The notes under the pieces: model-generated
What the model saw: the letters and a program-made list of their open reading frames with translations, nothing else
Told to the model about the DNA's origin: nothing
Databases searched by the model: none
Made by a program: the position numbers and the translations under genes
Source: Methylacidimicrobium sp. AP8
GTDB taxonomy: Bacteria; Verrucomicrobiota; Verrucomicrobiia; Methylacidiphilales; Methylacidiphilaceae
Assembly (NCBI RefSeq): GCF_903064525.1
Contig: NZ_LR797830.1
Location: 1,364,001 to 1,428,000, forward strand
Direction of reading: 5' to 3'
Length of the DNA: 64,000 nt
Part shown: positions 18,119 to 27,709 of the stretch, one piece after another
Position numbering within the stretch: position 1 is the first letter of the stretch
Layout: every line of letters begins with the position of its first letter

Positions 18119-18672
18119 GGATCGCTTCAAGCGCCTTCTCGGCGCGGTCCTGAGCGGATCGCTTCCCGTAAAGCCTGGCACACATCGAAACGATGACCTC
18201 ATGCAGGTCGCCCACGATGTCATCAGTCCTGTCGTCCGACTCCACCACCAGGACCGATCGGCTCTGCGCGGCCAATGCCGCTTCCACGTACTCCAAGCCG
18301 AAGCGCATCAGCCGGTCGCGATGCTCGACCAGGATGACGCCGATATTGGGATCACGGAGCAGCTCGATCAGGCCCTTCCGATGGACGTTCATTCCGGAGC
18401 CGACCTCCTTGACGGCCTTGACGATCGGCAACCGTTTGCTTGAGCGCGAACTCGGTCAGCCGAGCCAATTGCCGGTCCAGATCCGCTTTCTGATCGGAGC
18501 TCGATACCCGTGCGTAAAGGGCGACCCCATTGGGTTGTGAGGGCTCCGCATGCACGATCACCGTTCCGGTCGGCAACTGCTCGGCCGGGACGGGCAAACG
18601 CCCTTCCTTCCACATCCGCCAAGCTGTCTTGTAGCAAATGCCCTGCCGCTTGGCCCAGACACTCAACTTCAC
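18111..18672 (-). pseudogene. tnpA: IS607-type serine recombinase, frameshifted
   Basis: The N-terminal half from ATG 18672 holds a MerR-like helix-turn-helix (MKLSVWAKRQGICYKTAWRMWKEGRLPVP) and the catalytic serine in ALYARVSSSDQ. Near 18425 the frame shifts by +1, after EFALKQ. The recombinase then continues in another frame as LPIVKAVKEVGSGMN and IGVILVEHRDRLMRFGLEYVEAAL, ending at 18111. The same shift occurs in copy 2, so it predates duplication. Either the family uses frameshifting, or the copies were moved in trans. Confidence 0.8.
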
Positions 18673-18888
18673 TCGGACATACTGCCATTAAACTTGCTAT
18701 GTGTCCATATATTTTTTAGCTGCTGGCAACCCCTTAGTGGATTGGTGGCGACAGGACCACTGCTCTCGCGGGATCTACTCAGCTTCGCTGCGGTGGCGCA
18801 TCGTTCCCGCCACCCTACCATTGCTAGCCTTGTTAGCCCGCGTATCTTATATATAAGCGCGAAACGCACCCTTCGGAGAAACGAAGCG

Positions 18889-19716
18889 ATGACACACAGC
18901 GCACCCCTCAAGACCTTGGGCGCCCAGTCGGCCAGGCTGGTAACTGAGCTCCACGAGCGGAGACGAATGATCTTCCGTCTGGACGATGTCCGGGAGATCA
19001 CGGGATTGTCCAGGAACTCCGCCAGAAGCCTTACGCACAAGCTCGTGGCTCGCGGCGTGGCCGATCGGCTCAGATCAGGCCTCTACATCCTGGCGCCGTC
19101 CGAGACCGGCGAGCATCATTATTTCGGAGATCCCTTCGTCGTCGCCCGCGAGCTCATGCGCGGGGAGGATTACTACATATCGCATGGCAGCGCTCTGGAA
19201 TTTCACAACATGACGACGCAGCCTCAACTGGTGATTACGGTCAGCATACCACATCCCAGACGGGCTATATGGATTTCCGGAGTGGAATTTCGCTTCGTGC
19301 GCTGCCCTCGCGAGCACTTCTTCGGAATCGTCGAGGATTGGTCAACCGCGGAGGAGAAGGTGCGCGTAAGCGATCTGGAGAAGACGGTCGTCGACGGGCT
19401 CAAGCAGCCACAGCACTGCGGCGGGCTGACGGAAGTGGCCAAGGGCCTCTGGATGCGGCGTGATGACATCAGCGTTGACCGCCTCATCCAGTACGCTCAA
19501 AGGCTCGGCGTCGGAGCCGTCGCGCGCCGGCTGGGGTATGTGCTGGAGACCTATGAGATGGCGTCGGAGACGGATCTGGCCCGCCTGCGCGCCGGCTTGA
19601 CCGAGACTTACGTGCTTGTCGATCCAATCCGCCCGCGCGAGGGGAGACGCCTGCATCGGTGGCGTCTCGTCTTGAACGTCGAGCCGGAAGAACTTGTCGC
19701 GGTTGTCAGCACGTAA
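18889..19716 (+). CDS. AbiEi-type antitoxin / transcriptional regulator
   Basis: A 275-aa protein with an N-terminal winged-helix region (IFRLDDVREITGLSRNSARSLTHKLVARGVADRLRSGLYIL) and the AbiEi C-terminal body (YYISHGSALEFHNMTTQPQLVITVSIPHPRRAI). AbiEi represses the operon and neutralises the AbiEii nucleotidyltransferase toxin in type IV toxin-antitoxin systems with phage-abortive roles. The ATG at 18889 follows GGAGAAACGAAGCG. The toxin gene next door is truncated, so this antitoxin is now an orphan. Confidence 0.82.
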   Translation: MTHSAPLKTLGAQSARLVTELHERRRMIFRLDDVREITGLSRNSARSLTHKLVARGVADRLRSGLYILAPSETGEHHYFGDPFVVARELMRGEDYYISHGSALEFHNMTTQPQLVITVSIPHPRRAIWISGVEFRFVRCPREHFFGIVEDWSTAEEKVRVSDLEKTVVDGLKQPQHCGGLTEVAKGLWMRRDDISVDRLIQYAQRLGVGAVARRLGYVLETYEMASETDLARLRAGLTETYVLVDPIRPREGRRLHRWRLVLNVEPEELVAVVST

Positions 19717-19718
19717 TC

Positions 19719-20043
19719 ATGATCACTTGTCGCGCTCTTTCGGAGATCTCAAAACGCATATCCAAGCAAGGCGGCCGGCAGATCGCGGAAGGCGTCTTGG
19801 AGCACGATTACTGCCTCGCGTGGATTCTCGTCGGGATTGCGCGCAGCCCGTTGCGCGACATCCTCGCGTTCAAGGGAGGGACGGCGCTTAAGAAGTGCTA
19901 CTTCGCGGACTACCGGTTTTCCGCGGATCTCGACTTCACCTTGCTTAAGGAAACGCCATGGGCGGAAATCCAGTCTCTCCTCGCGACAGTGGCTAACGAT
20001 GTGGAGCGCGCATCCGGCATGGAGATCCGCTTCGACCGTCTCG
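19719..20043 (+). pseudogene. AbiEii-type nucleotidyltransferase toxin, truncated by IS607
   Basis: Starting 2 bp after the antitoxin stop, about 108 codons encode the N-terminal part of an AbiEii/DUF1814 nucleotidyltransferase, with FKGGTALKKCYFADYRFSADLDFTLL, the metal-binding G-G-T and D-x-D signature. Native sequence stops at 20043 where IS607 copy 2 begins; a stop codon is met at 20052-20054 inside the element. The remaining half of the gene (roughly 150-200 codons by family length) is not found beyond the element at 22320, so a deletion accompanied or followed insertion. Confidence 0.85.
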
Positions 20044-20074
20044 ACCGTTCCTAAAACCATAGACAACCGTTCCC

Positions 20075-21704
20075 CTACCAGGGAAGATCGTCCAGGACGT
20101 CGGCCGAACAGTGCTGCCGACGGTTCGCGTGCCGGGGTTTCGCCGGCAAAGCCCGCGTAGCGCCCAATGCCCGCGATTTCGGGAGCAGAGGCGCGGGAGG
20201 CAAGCGATTGCCTCCCGACCGGGCATGCGCTGCATGCGCCGCTTTGAGCCTCTTCCGAACGACCGCCCAGAACGACCATACATGCTTCGTCCGATTCCTC
20301 GCGGGTAGGGCGAAGGTGAGATGGCCGCCATTGCGGGTCGGCACGACCGCCTCCCGCACGGACGGGCGCTCGGATAGGCCCAATCCTCTCCGGGCGACGG
20401 CGTAGGCCGCGCCCTGGTGAGAACCGATGCCATGACGGCGCGCGTGGTTGACCGCGCCGATCACGGAAGTGTAGGCCGGGTTGATCTCGACCACTTCAAC
20501 ACCAGCGCGAAAAGAGGCCGCCTTGAGCATCGCGATCGTCTTGGCGTAGGCGAAAGAAGAGAGCGAGCGAGCCCGAACGCAATCGACCGCCTCCAGCTCG
20601 GCCCTCCGCTTGCGAAGATCCAATCGCTCGATCACGAGCGGCTTGCCTGCTTCAACGCAGGACTGTGCGATGTCCCGGCACGCATCGCCGATCGCGGCTT
20701 TCGCCTGCTCCTCGCTCTTGCCATAGAGGGATAATCCGATCCGGCGGACTTCCACGAGGTTGCCGAAGCGGTCGGTTTCGGCTACGGCCAGATGGTCCTC
20801 GTTCATGTCGATGCCAATCGCCCCAGCCAGATGGCTCGTCCTCAATAAGACCGGTTGCGCCTCGACGCTTGCGAACAGCCGCCAGCCCTTCCGGTCCCGC
20901 ACGAAGCGGTAGCCCACGGCAGCTCCCTCCCGCTTGCGGAAGAGCTTCCCCGTCTTGGTTTGTGCGATCACGACCCGGCCGGCGGAGAGGGTCTGGAGGA
21001 TTTCCTCCTGGCCGTAGGCCAAGCGCACGCCCTCGAGCACCAGGTGTTTGCTCGTGCTTCCCCATCCGTACGGCAGCCGCAACCGCAGCCGCAGGCTGCC
21101 GTCCGGAGCGACTGCGGCTTGGCAGGACTGGTTGCCCGAGGCCTCGTCCTTCGATCCGAGCACGAAGAACTGGCTGCTCCGCTCCGCCTGCCAATCCTTC
21201 TTCCATGCGGCATGGTCCGCATAGCCGTTCTCTTCCCGGGAAAACTGCTTGCGGAAGAGGCGTCGGGAACCGAAACAGAGCCGGACCCGGCCGGACTCCT
21301 GATCGGCCAGAAGCGCCTCGAGCTTCGCCCGCAGGACGGCAAGCCGCCGCTTTTTTCTGGTGCACGACATCCGATCCCGGATGCTTCTTCTCCAGCCGGC
21401 CGACCGCCTCTTCCGCTTTCCGGATCCGCCATTTGGCTTCCTCGATCAACTCGGGCCGCCTTTCCCGGATCGAGGCGATCTTGCCTTCGAGCTCGACCCG
21501 AATGGCGTTGAACTGCCGGGCGGTGAGGCCGAACCGGCGCAGAAACGACCGCTTGAGCTCGTTTATGGAAACGCCCGCCCGCATCCTGGCCAAAAGAGTC
21601 CGCTGCGCCCGCCCGTAGAGCGCCGCATAGGCGTCAAGACACGAAGTCTGCTCATGCGTTAACCTCAACCGGGTCTGGTAGGTGAAAACAGGAAGCTTAC
21701 TCCT
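20075..21704 (-). pseudogene. tnpB: TnpB, frameshifted and without its start codon
   Basis: Same protein as the copy-1 TnpB. The start codon position reads AGG instead of ATG at 21704. A run of six A on the coding strand near 21352-21357 (five in copy 1) shifts the frame after HPGSDVVHQKK. The part from about residue 118 onward is open to 20075 and retains AIGIDMNEDH and VIERLDLRKR. Substitutions cluster in the region 20485-20560 (VEVVEINPAYTSV versus VKWIEVDPAYTSV). It is unlikely to give a full-length nuclease. Confidence 0.85.
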
Positions 21705-22258
21705 GGATCGCTTTGAGCGCCTTCTCGGCGCGGTCCTGAGCGGATCGCTTCCCGTAAAGCCTGGCACACATCGAAACGATGACCTCATGCAGGTCGCCCA
21801 CGATGTCATCAGTCCTGTCGTCCGACTCCACCACCAGGACCGATCGGCTCTGCGCGGCCAATGCCGCTTCCAGGTACTCCAAGCCGAAGCGCATCAGCCG
21901 GTCGCGATGCTCGACCAGGATGACGCCGATATTGGGATCACGGAGCAGCTCGATCAGGCCCTTCCGATGGCCGTTCATTCCGGAGCCGACCTCCTTGACG
22001 GCCTTGACGATCGGCAACCGTTTGCTTGAGCGCGAACTCGGTCAGCCGAGCCAATTGCCGGTCCAGATCCGCTTTCTGATCGGAGCTCGATACCCGTGCG
22101 TAAAGGGCGACCCCATTGGGTTGTGAGGGCTCCGCATGCACGATCACCGTTCCGGTCGGCAACTGCTCGGCCGGGACGGGCAAACGCCCTTCCTTCCACA
22201 TCCGCCAAGCCGTCTTGTAGCAAATGCCCTGCCGCTTGGCCCAGACACTCAACTTCAC
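21697..22258 (-). pseudogene. tnpA: IS607-type serine recombinase, frameshifted (copy 2)
   Basis: Same two-frame structure as in copy 1: N-terminal DNA-binding domain and catalytic ALYARVSSSDQ from ATG 22258, then a +1 shift after EFALKQ. The C-terminal catalytic core continues as LPIVKAVKEVGSGMNGHRKGLIELL and ends at 21697. The lesion site is identical in the two copies. Confidence 0.8.
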
Positions 22259-22319
22259 TCGGACACACTGCCATTAAACTTGCTATGTGTCCATATATTT
22301 TTTTAGCTGCTGGCAACCC

Positions 22320-23434
22320 TCATGCCCCGATCTCATCGAGGGTCGGATAGTCGGTATATCCCTTTTCTCCGCCGCCGTAGAAAGTCGACGGATCCGGAAC
22401 ATTGAGCGGCGCGCCGCGCCGGAATCGCTCCGGCAAATCCGGGTTGGCGAGAAAGAGCTTGCCGAAGGCGATCGCATCAGCGATCCCGGCCGCGATCGCC
22501 GCCTCGGCCCGCTCGGCCGTATACCCGCCGCAAAAGACCAGGACGGAAGAAAAGGTGCACCGCAAGGAGCGCCGTTCCTCCTCGGTCAACGGCGGGCCTC
22601 CCGCCCAATCGGGCTCTTCGATATGAAGATAGGCGATCTTCCGCTTATCGAGCTCGGCCGCCACGTAGAGCGCGGCTTCCCAACTCCCTTCGACCTCCAT
22701 GTCGTTGAACACCCCTTGGGAGAGAGCCGGACGCCCACCCTCTCCCGCCCGATGGCTTCGGCGACCGCATCGACGACTTCGAGCAATAGCCGCGCCCGAT
22801 TCGGGAGCGAGCCCCCATATTCGTCGCGCCGTCGATTGGCCCGCAGGTCGAGGAACTGGTTGAGAAGGTAGCCGTTGGCCGCGTGGACCTCCACCAGGTC
22901 GAATCCCGCACGCCGGGCTCGGAGGGCTGCGGCGGCATATTCCCGAACGATCCTATGGATTTCGGGAATCTCGAGCTCCCGCGGTGTGTCCACCGGGACG
23001 CGCGCGGGAGTTCCATCCGGGAGCACGACGAAGCATTCGGTCTTCTCGGCCCGGACCGCCGAGGGCCCGACCGGCGGCCGCCCCCCCTCCTGAAGAAGGT
23101 GGTGGGAGACTCGGCCCACATGCCAGAGCTGAAGGGCCATGCGTCCCCCGGCGCGGTGGACCGCTTCGACGACCTGCCGCCAGCCCGCTTCTTGGGCATC
23201 GGTGTAGATTCCCGGCGTCCAAGCATACCCCTGCCCTTCCCGGCTGATCTGGGTCGCTTCGCTGATAATGAGGCCCGCCGAAGCCCGCTGCGCATAGTAG
23301 CGGGCGTTCATCTCCGTCGGAACGTCTCCAGGCTGCCCCGCCCGGGATCGGGTCAAAGGAGCCATCCAGATTCGGTTGGGGGTAACCAGAGGGCCGACGG
23401 TGAGGGGAGAAAAGAGATGGACTAGAGATGACAT
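22320..23434 (-). pseudogene. Old yellow enzyme-type flavin oxidoreductase (NemA-like), frameshifted
   Basis: From ATG 23434 the protein begins MSSLVHLFSPLTVGPLVTPNRIWMAPLTRSRA and carries the OYE hallmarks LQLWHVGRVSHH, FDLVEVHAANGYLLNQFLDLRANRR and GVRLSPKG. At about 22714 one G appears to be missing from a G-run. The rest (FNDMEVEGSWEAALYVAAELD to YPTLDEIGA) is in another frame. OYE enzymes are FMN-dependent reductases of activated alkenes, nitro compounds and quinones. The lesion may be a real mutation or a homopolymer sequencing error. Its stop codon directly abuts IS607 copy 2. Confidence 0.85.
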
Positions 23435-23544
23435 GATGAGAATCTCCCTGGTTGGATCACCAACCATCGGAAATTGTTCTAACGACTTTACCCGGTCGGA
23501 GGCAAGCGCCGAGCGGCAGGACGTTCAGAGGATCTGCTTCCCCT

Positions 23545-23816
23545 GTGCCTCCCGCATTCCTCGACCGCTACTTCGCCCGCATCGGCTATGGCGTTCCGGC
23601 AAGCGCTACTCTGGATACCCTGAGCCGGCTTCACGCTCTTCACCCCCAGGCCATCCCGTTTGAAAACCTCGATCCGCTGCTCGGCCGGCCGGTCCGCCTC
23701 GACCTCGACTCGATCGAGCGAAAGCTCGTTCTCGCAGGCCGCAGGGCTACTACTTCGAGCACAATTTTCTTTTCGCCGAAGGCTTGCGCACGCTCGGCTT
23801 TCCGGTCACCGGCCTA
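23545..23816 (+). pseudogene. Arylamine N-acetyltransferase, 5' fragment
   Basis: The frame from GTG 23545 reads [60 protein letters not shown], a clear arylamine/hydroxycinnamoyl N-acetyltransferase N-terminus. Just before the catalytic cysteine region the frame breaks. The continuation [22 protein letters not shown] is in another frame, and the gene ends at a MITE insertion at 23817. The rest is lost. It is divergent to the old yellow enzyme gene. Confidence 0.78.
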
Positions 23817-23996
23817 GCGGCCATTTCTCACAAGCTTTCTCCTACGGCTTGCAAAACGGGCTCGTCTGCTTCGCTCCCGCTTGGTTTTCCATCCTCGCAG
23901 TATGTCTTCATACAGCTCCGGTGGAAAACCTGCGCCCGCCTCGCACCCAAGCCCATTTGCGGCGCCTCGGCTACGAAATTTGTGAGAAATGGCCGT
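23817..23996. mobile_element. MITE copy A (180 bp, TA target duplication)
   Basis: A 180-bp element with 17-bp terminal inverted repeats, GCGGCCATTTCTCACAA at one end and TTGTGAGAAATGGCCGT at the other, flanked by TA on both sides. Nearly identical copies lie at 29592-29771 and, inverted, at 36921-37099. It has no coding capacity. The TA duplication and size suggest a non-autonomous relative of IS630/Tc1-mariner elements. Confidence 0.85.
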
Positions 23997-23998
23997 TA

Positions 23999-24418
23999 GC
24001 GGAGGGCAAAAAATCCGACAAAAGGGCATAGGAAAGGCCGTCTTTCCCTAGTATAAGTGCGTTAACGACACGTTATTACAACCAGAAAAAAGAAACGGCC
24101 TTCCCTGGCAGGGTGTAGCCAAGAGACCTTTGTTGCGTTTACAGCGCATGTTTCGCGACGGGTGGAAGCGGGATGTACCGCGGGTCGGATCTCCAGCGAT
24201 GGGGGCGCGATCCTGTTGCGGGAAGCCGATCGGAAGATCGGTTGGTGAAGACGGCTGGAGGGCTGCTTTCGGGATCGACGCCATCCGAAACGCATTGTGC
24301 ATCGGCTACGGGAGATGCTTGCCCAGCGCGTCTTCGGGATTGCGCTGGGCTACGAAGACCTCAACGATCATGAGCAGTTACGGACCGATCCGCTGGTTGC
24401 TCTCCTGAGCGGGAAAAG
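23999..24418 (+). mobile_element. IS1380-type element, 5' remnant
   Basis: This stretch matches the upstream end and the first about 85 transposase codons of the element at 45899-47360, in the opposite orientation, with several indels. The match covers the AGGAAAGGCCGTCTTTCCC end region and coding text equivalent to EDLNDHEQLRTDPLVALLSGK, then stops abruptly at about 24418. It begins directly after the TA flank of MITE copy A. The following 205 bp to the next gene show no recognisable feature. Confidence 0.8.
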
Positions 24419-24623
24419 GTCGTACGGAAGTTCGTATCCGAGAAGCCGCCGGCGAGCCTGGATGCCAGGGCCAATTCGAGTTCCCCGCGGAGCTGTCTCC
24501 AGATAGGGCGAGAAGAACCCTCGGCCGCGTCCATGGCGCGAGCCGCAAAAACAGGATGGTTCAGCGCGGCTGGAGCCGGTTTTTTGGATCGGCACCGGCG
24601 CGGGGCTTTGTTAAGCGGGTTGG

Positions 24624-26843
24624 ATGCAGCCACCGGAGGCACGAGCAGGACAGGACGAGACGCTCGATGCCCACGGGCGCCTTCGCGACGTGTGGAGGCC
24701 GGTGATGGCGGCAGTCCACCGGCTGGGGCCGGAGGAGCTCGCTCGGCGCGCTACGGCACTCAACCGGATGACCGGCCTGGCGGGACCGTTCGGCGATGCG
24801 CCGCGCCTCATTTATGACCCGCTGCCGGTTCTGCTGACCGCCGGCGAGTTTGCCGAACTGGAGGGCGCGATCCGGCAGCGCGCCCGCTTGCTGGGCGCGG
24901 TGTTGGAAGACCTCTACGGCCCCCAGAGGTTGCTTCGAGAGCGGTGGATCCCTCCCGCGCTTGTGCTCGGAGACCGCCGTTTCTTGCGCGGCCTCCACAC
25001 TTCGGCCCCGTTGGCCTACCCGCGCCTGGCGCTCTACGCCGCCGACCTGATCCGCACCCCGGATGGATCCTTCCGGCTGCTCCGTGAGCATGCCGGCGCG
25101 ATTTCCGGTCTGGGCCACGCGCTGAGCCTCCGCCGCTTGGCCGCCGCCACCCTTCCGGAGATCTTTCCCGCCGGCGGCTTGCGTTCTTTGCGCCCGGCAC
25201 GCGAGATGCTGGTCGACCGGCTCTACCGAGGAGCCGAAGGAAGGCTCGTGGCGGTCCTTTCGGCCAGCACCGCTTCCTCCCGCCCGAGCCCGGCAGCGGT
25301 CGACGAGGCCCTGCTCGCCCGCTCCCTCGGTCTGCTGCGGATCGGGCCCAGCGACATCGCCACGCGCAAGGGCGCCTTGCACATGAAGACGCTAAGCGGC
25401 CTCCTTCCGATCGCAACCTTGATCCGCGGGATCTCCGGCATCGACCTCGATCCGCTGGAGCAGACCGGCCGCCTGGCCCTGGGCGTTCCCGGCGCCTTCG
25501 GCGCGCTGCGCGCCGGAGTCCTCTCCATGTGGAACGCCCCCGGGACGGCCCTGGTGGAGGCGGCCGAACTCCTCCCCTTCCTCGACCGGCTCTGCGAGCC
25601 GTTGCTGGGCGAGGATCCGCTGCTCCGGCGGGCCACCGAAGAGGATCGGGCGCTGGCTTCCCGAGCGGCCTTCGCAGGCGGCCCGCAGCTCGTTTCGCTT
25701 CCGATCGCCTTTCGGTTCTTCGCTTGGAATGACGGAGAGCAATGGCGGGTGTTGCCCGGCGGGCTCGGCCTGCCGCTCGAGGCTTCCGCAAGCGATTCTC
25801 CGTCCTTCGGCTGCAAGGACATCTGGGTGCTCGAACCGGAGGAGGAGGAGGATTACCGCATCGTCGGTCCCCCTCCGGTGGAACCGCCGAACCTCGGCTT
25901 CTTCCTAGCGGCCGCTCACCTCCCCTCGCGGTTGGCCGACAATCTCTTCTGGCTCGGACGTTCGGTCGAGCGGCTGGAGGCCGCCTGCCGGCTGCTGATG
26001 CTCGCTCTGCCCCGGCTCGAATCGGGCACCTCGCTGCCGCGCGATATCGCCGAGCGCACCCTCCTCATCCATTGTCTGGCCCGGGCCGGGCTCATATCCT
26101 CGGAGATCGCCGGCGGCACCGTCTCCGGCCGCCTGCTGCGGCAGACCTTGGCGCGCGGCCAGCGGATCGGCGGACTGGTCGCGGAGGTCGACCGGCTGGT
26201 CGATGCCTCCTCCGAGCGGCTTTCGCCCTCGATGCTGGCGACGGTCCGCTTCGCCCTCCGCCAGGCGACCGAGAGCCTCCCCAAGGAGGAGATGGCGCTC
26301 CCCGTGCTGTTGAGCTTCACCGCCACCTTCGCGGGCATCGCGGCGGAGAACATGTCCCGAGACGGCGGCTGGCTCTTTCTAGAAATAGGTCGCCGGCTCG
26401 AGCGGGGAGTAACCATGGCCGAGAGCTTCGCCATCCTGCTCGACGCGCCGCCCGAGCGGCTCGAGCCGGGCATGGCGCTCAGCATCGAGCTTGCGGATTC
26501 GGTGCTTAGCTACGATCTGCGCTACGCGGGCATCCTCTCCCCCGGCCCTGTCCTCTCGATGGTCCTGGCCGACCTCTTCAACCCGCGGTCGCTCGCCTTC
26601 CAGTGCGCCGCGCTGCGCGCTTGCCTCGAGCGGTTGGCCGCCGAGGACGAAGCCGAGTCCGCCTACCGGCTGCAGCGCGAGGTCACCAACCTGGTCGGAG
26701 CCGCCTCGAATCTGGGGGAGCCTCTCCGGGAGGTCGCCGCCAAGCTCCGCCTCCTCTCCGATCGGATGCACCGGCGCTTCTTTGCCCTGCTCCCCGAGCC
26801 GCGCTCCCTGGAGGAAGACGAAGTGGCCAATTCCGCGCCATGA
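24624..26843 (+). CDS. Circularly permuted ATP-grasp / alpha-E fusion protein
   Basis: A 739-aa two-domain protein. The N-terminal about 400 residues resemble circularly permuted type 2 ATP-grasp enzymes (DUF404/407): FGDAPRLIYDPLPVLLTAGEFAELEGAIRQRARLL, then VLGDRRFLRGL and NAPGTALVEAAELLPFL. The C-terminal about 300 residues are an alpha-E helical domain (DUF403) starting LPSRLADNLFWLGRSVERLEA. Such fusions are predicted amide-bond ligases acting with transglutaminase-like peptidases. The protein is about 100 residues shorter than many fused relatives, so part of the ATP-grasp region may be missing. The next gene overlaps by 4 bp. Confidence 0.82.
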   Translation: MQPPEARAGQDETLDAHGRLRDVWRPVMAAVHRLGPEELARRATALNRMTGLAGPFGDAPRLIYDPLPVLLTAGEFAELEGAIRQRARLLGAVLEDLYGPQRLLRERWIPPALVLGDRRFLRGLHTSAPLAYPRLALYAADLIRTPDGSFRLLREHAGAISGLGHALSLRRLAAATLPEIFPAGGLRSLRPAREMLVDRLYRGAEGRLVAVLSASTASSRPSPAAVDEALLARSLGLLRIGPSDIATRKGALHMKTLSGLLPIATLIRGISGIDLDPLEQTGRLALGVPGAFGALRAGVLSMWNAPGTALVEAAELLPFLDRLCEPLLGEDPLLRRATEEDRALASRAAFAGGPQLVSLPIAFRFFAWNDGEQWRVLPGGLGLPLEASASDSPSFGCKDIWVLEPEEEEDYRIVGPPPVEPPNLGFFLAAAHLPSRLADNLFWLGRSVERLEAACRLLMLALPRLESGTSLPRDIAERTLLIHCLARAGLISSEIAGGTVSGRLLRQTLARGQRIGGLVAEVDRLVDASSERLSPSMLATVRFALRQATESLPKEEMALPVLLSFTATFAGIAAENMSRDGGWLFLEIGRRLERGVTMAESFAILLDAPPERLEPGMALSIELADSVLSYDLRYAGILSPGPVLSMVLADLFNPRSLAFQCAALRACLERLAAEDEAESAYRLQREVTNLVGAASNLGEPLREVAAKLRLLSDRMHRRFFALLPEPRSLEEDEVANSAP

Positions 26844-27709
26844 CGTGCTACCGGCTCCACCATGTGACCGTCTACGAGTACAGCGAAGCGGTGGTCCTGG
26901 GGACGCATTTCCTCCATCTCCTGCCGCGCGAACGACCTGGCCAGAGGGTCCTCGCCGCCCGGCTCGAGATCTCGCCGGCTCCCGACACCCGCCGGGACGA
27001 GATCGATCATTTCGGGAACTTGACCACTACGGTCTCGATTACCGGAGAGCACCGGGAGTTCCGGGTGGCGATGAGCGCCACGGTCGAAGTCGAGCTGCCG
27101 CCCCTTCCCGCCACGACCCCGGCCTGGGAGGAGATCGCCGCCTGCGGCTTGGACGATGTGGACCTAGTGGAGTTCTGCTTGCCCAGCCCGCTGGCCGCAC
27201 CCGACGGGGAGATCGCAGCCTATGCCGCCGCCAGCTTTCCGGCGGGCCGACCGATCTTGGAGGCGCTCCTCGACCTGGGCGGGCGCCTCTACGCCGACAT
27301 GAGCTATGTGCCCGGGGCCACCGGCAGCGCCACCACCGCTTCGGAGGCCTTCGCCGGCCGCCGGGGCGTCTGCCAGGATTACGCCCACCTCATGATCGCC
27401 TGCCTCCGCGCCCTCCGGCTGCCGGCGCGCTACGTCTCCGGCTACCTGCGCACCCAGCCGCCGCCCGGACAGGAGAAGCTTCGCGGGGCCGATCAGTCGC
27501 ACGCGTGGGTTTCCGCATGGGCCGGACCGGAGGCGGGCTGGATCGACTTCGACCCGACCAACCGCCTCCTGGTCCGGGACGAGCATGTCACCCTCGCCTG
27601 GGGGCGCGACTTCCAGGACGTCTCTCCCCTGCGCGGCGTCATCGTGGGCGGCGGCTGCCACACGGTGCGGGTCGCCGTCGACCTCGATCCGCTGCCGCTC
27701 CCTCTTTAA
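26840..27709 (+). CDS. Transglutaminase-like cysteine peptidase
   Basis: A 289-aa protein. The bacterial transglutaminase N-terminal beta domain (HHVTVYEYSEAVVLGTHFLHLLPR) is followed by the transglutaminase core with catalytic Cys in GRRGVCQDYAHL, His in DQSHAWVSAW and Asp in WIDFDPTN. It overlaps the ATP-grasp/alpha-E gene (ATGA). This pairing recurs in many bacteria and is thought to make and process small peptides or protein tags, but no substrate is established. It has no signal peptide, so it probably acts in the cytoplasm. Confidence 0.88.
   Translation: MTCYRLHHVTVYEYSEAVVLGTHFLHLLPRERPGQRVLAARLEISPAPDTRRDEIDHFGNLTTTVSITGEHREFRVAMSATVEVELPPLPATTPAWEEIAACGLDDVDLVEFCLPSPLAAPDGEIAAYAAASFPAGRPILEALLDLGGRLYADMSYVPGATGSATTASEAFAGRRGVCQDYAHLMIACLRALRLPARYVSGYLRTQPPPGQEKLRGADQSHAWVSAWAGPEAGWIDFDPTNRLLVRDEHVTLAWGRDFQDVSPLRGVIVGGGCHTVRVAVDLDPLPLPL

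Larger units (their letters stand above)
16459..18732 (-). mobile_element. IS607-type element, copy 1
   Basis: About 2.27 kb shared nearly base-for-base with 20044-22319. The ends were set where the two copies stop matching: ACCGTTCCTAAAACC on one side and CTGCTGGCAACCC on the other. There are no terminal inverted repeats and no visible target duplication, as expected for elements moved by IS607 serine recombinases. It contains a frameshifted tnpA and an intact large tnpB on the minus strand. It lies between the DsrE gene start and the abiE-type antitoxin. Confidence 0.88.
20044..22319 (-). mobile_element. IS607-type element, copy 2
   Basis: The second copy, almost identical to 16459-18732. 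It differs by scattered substitutions, an extra T in a T-run near 21350, loss of the tnpB ATG, and one extra T near 22303. It interrupts the abiEii-type toxin on one side and abuts the stop codon of an old yellow enzyme pseudogene on the other. Sequence decay is greater in its tnpB than in copy 1. Confidence 0.88.

Noticed and set aside
18111-18672. Programmed frameshift in IS607 tnpA stated as fact
   Set aside because: The shift region (AAGCAAACGG) is not a recognised slippery site and has no clear stimulatory structure, so I kept it only as one of two explanations.
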